Shown here piece by piece: positions 7,793-8,241 of a stretch of 8,241 nucleotides of DNA; position 1 is the first letter of the stretch; each line of letters starts with the position of its first letter. The notes under the pieces are model-generated. The model was given only the letters and a program-made list of their open reading frames with translations. It did no database searches and had not been told where the DNA came from. A program made the position numbers and the translations under genes. Source of the DNA: DASQDT01 sp036380435 (lineage in GTDB: Bacteria > Acidobacteriota > Blastocatellia > Pyrinomonadales > Pyrinomonadaceae); assembly GCA_036380435.1 (NCBI GenBank), contig DASVES010000232.1:1-8241 (forward strand). Reading direction: 5' to 3'.

Positions 7793-8241
7793 ATGGAGCA
7801 GCGAAAAGACACGCGCGCCGCCCGCCTCCGCCGGGACACTTCAACCAAAGCATTACGGCTCATCGTCGCGCTCGTCCTGCCGGCCATGCTCGGCCTCGTC
7901 TCGACCCCGCACGCCGCCCACGCGGCCATGAGCGCTGATGACGCCAGCGCCGCCGCCGCCGTCGTCACCAACACCCTCGGCGTGCAGGAGCGCTTCGAGG
8001 GCCAGTGGCTCATCGACTTCACGCAGCGCGCGGACGGCCGCGTCCAGCTCACCCTCCGCTACCGCAACGAGAAAGGCACTAAGGGCGACTCCGACGGCTG
8101 GAACTGGAACGACTCTTTCGGCATCGACGCCTCACAGCTCCACGGCCTCGCGCGCGAGACAGCGATGTCGGCCGCCGGCACGAGCGTCCGCTTCCAGATC
8201 AAGCGCGACGCCGGCGCCATCGACTGCGAGGGCTGGTTCCG
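7793..8241 (+). CDS. Secreted protein of unknown function, 3' end cut off by window
   Basis: I cannot name the family. 149 codons are readable. The N-terminus is very basic (residues 4-22, with R13-R14), followed by a hydrophobic core LIVALVLPAMLGLVS (23-37) and a signal peptidase I-like site AHA at 42-44, so export to the periplasm or beyond is likely; the twin-arginine pair is not in a full Tat motif. The mature part starts with a short Ala-rich helix-like stretch, then a segment rich in alternating hydrophobic residues (FEGQWLIDFTQ, VQLTLRYR, VRFQIKRDAG, CEGWFR), which looks like a beta-strand domain. The visible part has no catalytic motif that I recognise. The start is supported by AGGAG seven bases upstream. 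It is transcribed away from tilS and is probably unrelated to it in function. Confidence 0.8.
   Translation, partial: MEQRKDTRAARLRRDTSTKALRLIVALVLPAMLGLVSTPHAAHAAMSADDASAAAAVVTNTLGVQERFEGQWLIDFTQRADGRVQLTLRYRNEKGTKGDSDGWNWNDSFGIDASQLHGLARETAMSAAGTSVRFQIKRDAGAIDCEGWF

Overview
The window is a GC-rich stretch of a bacterial chromosome carrying mostly housekeeping genes. An LptE-type outer-membrane assembly lipoprotein points to a diderm bacterium. The base composition, gene content and style of the proteins fit the Acidobacteriota (Blastocatellia-like) best. That placement is an inference from general look, not a phylogenetic result.

Seven genes lie on the minus strand. In transcription order from high to low coordinate they are tilS (tRNA-Ile lysidine synthetase), hpt (purine phosphoribosyltransferase-like), ftsH (membrane AAA+ protease), a dimethylarginine dimethylaminohydrolase (ddaH), folP (dihydropteroate synthase), lptE and holA (DNA polymerase III delta, running off the left edge). 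tilS-hpt-ftsH, often with folate genes nearby, is a widely conserved bacterial order, and lptE-holA is another. Here the two blocks are joined, with ddaH inserted between ftsH and folP. At the right edge one gene on the plus strand, divergent from tilS, starts a secreted protein of unknown function.

The most unusual content is not coding. Four gaps (lptE/folP, folP/ddaH, ddaH/ftsH and upstream of tilS) each hold a long inverted repeat. Each arm is built of four 7-base words. The words differ completely between gaps, but all fit a loose pattern G-N-V-A-R-N-N and all have the purine-rich arm first. Three of the four have perfectly matching arms of 30 to 35 bp. Two elements run into the 3' end of a gene and supply its stop codon (folP, ddaH). 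The three genes that start just downstream of elements B, C and D (folP, ddaH, tilS) have no visible Shine-Dalgarno sequence, whereas the other genes do. The words resemble the heptamer repeats known from filamentous cyanobacteria. The shared four-heptad hairpin design is the observation most worth following.

Secondary points are an hpt product with altered residues in two active-site loops, a probable TTG start for ftsH, a good intrinsic terminator between tilS and hpt, a tandem duplication over the tilS stop codon, and an LptE with a poor lipobox.
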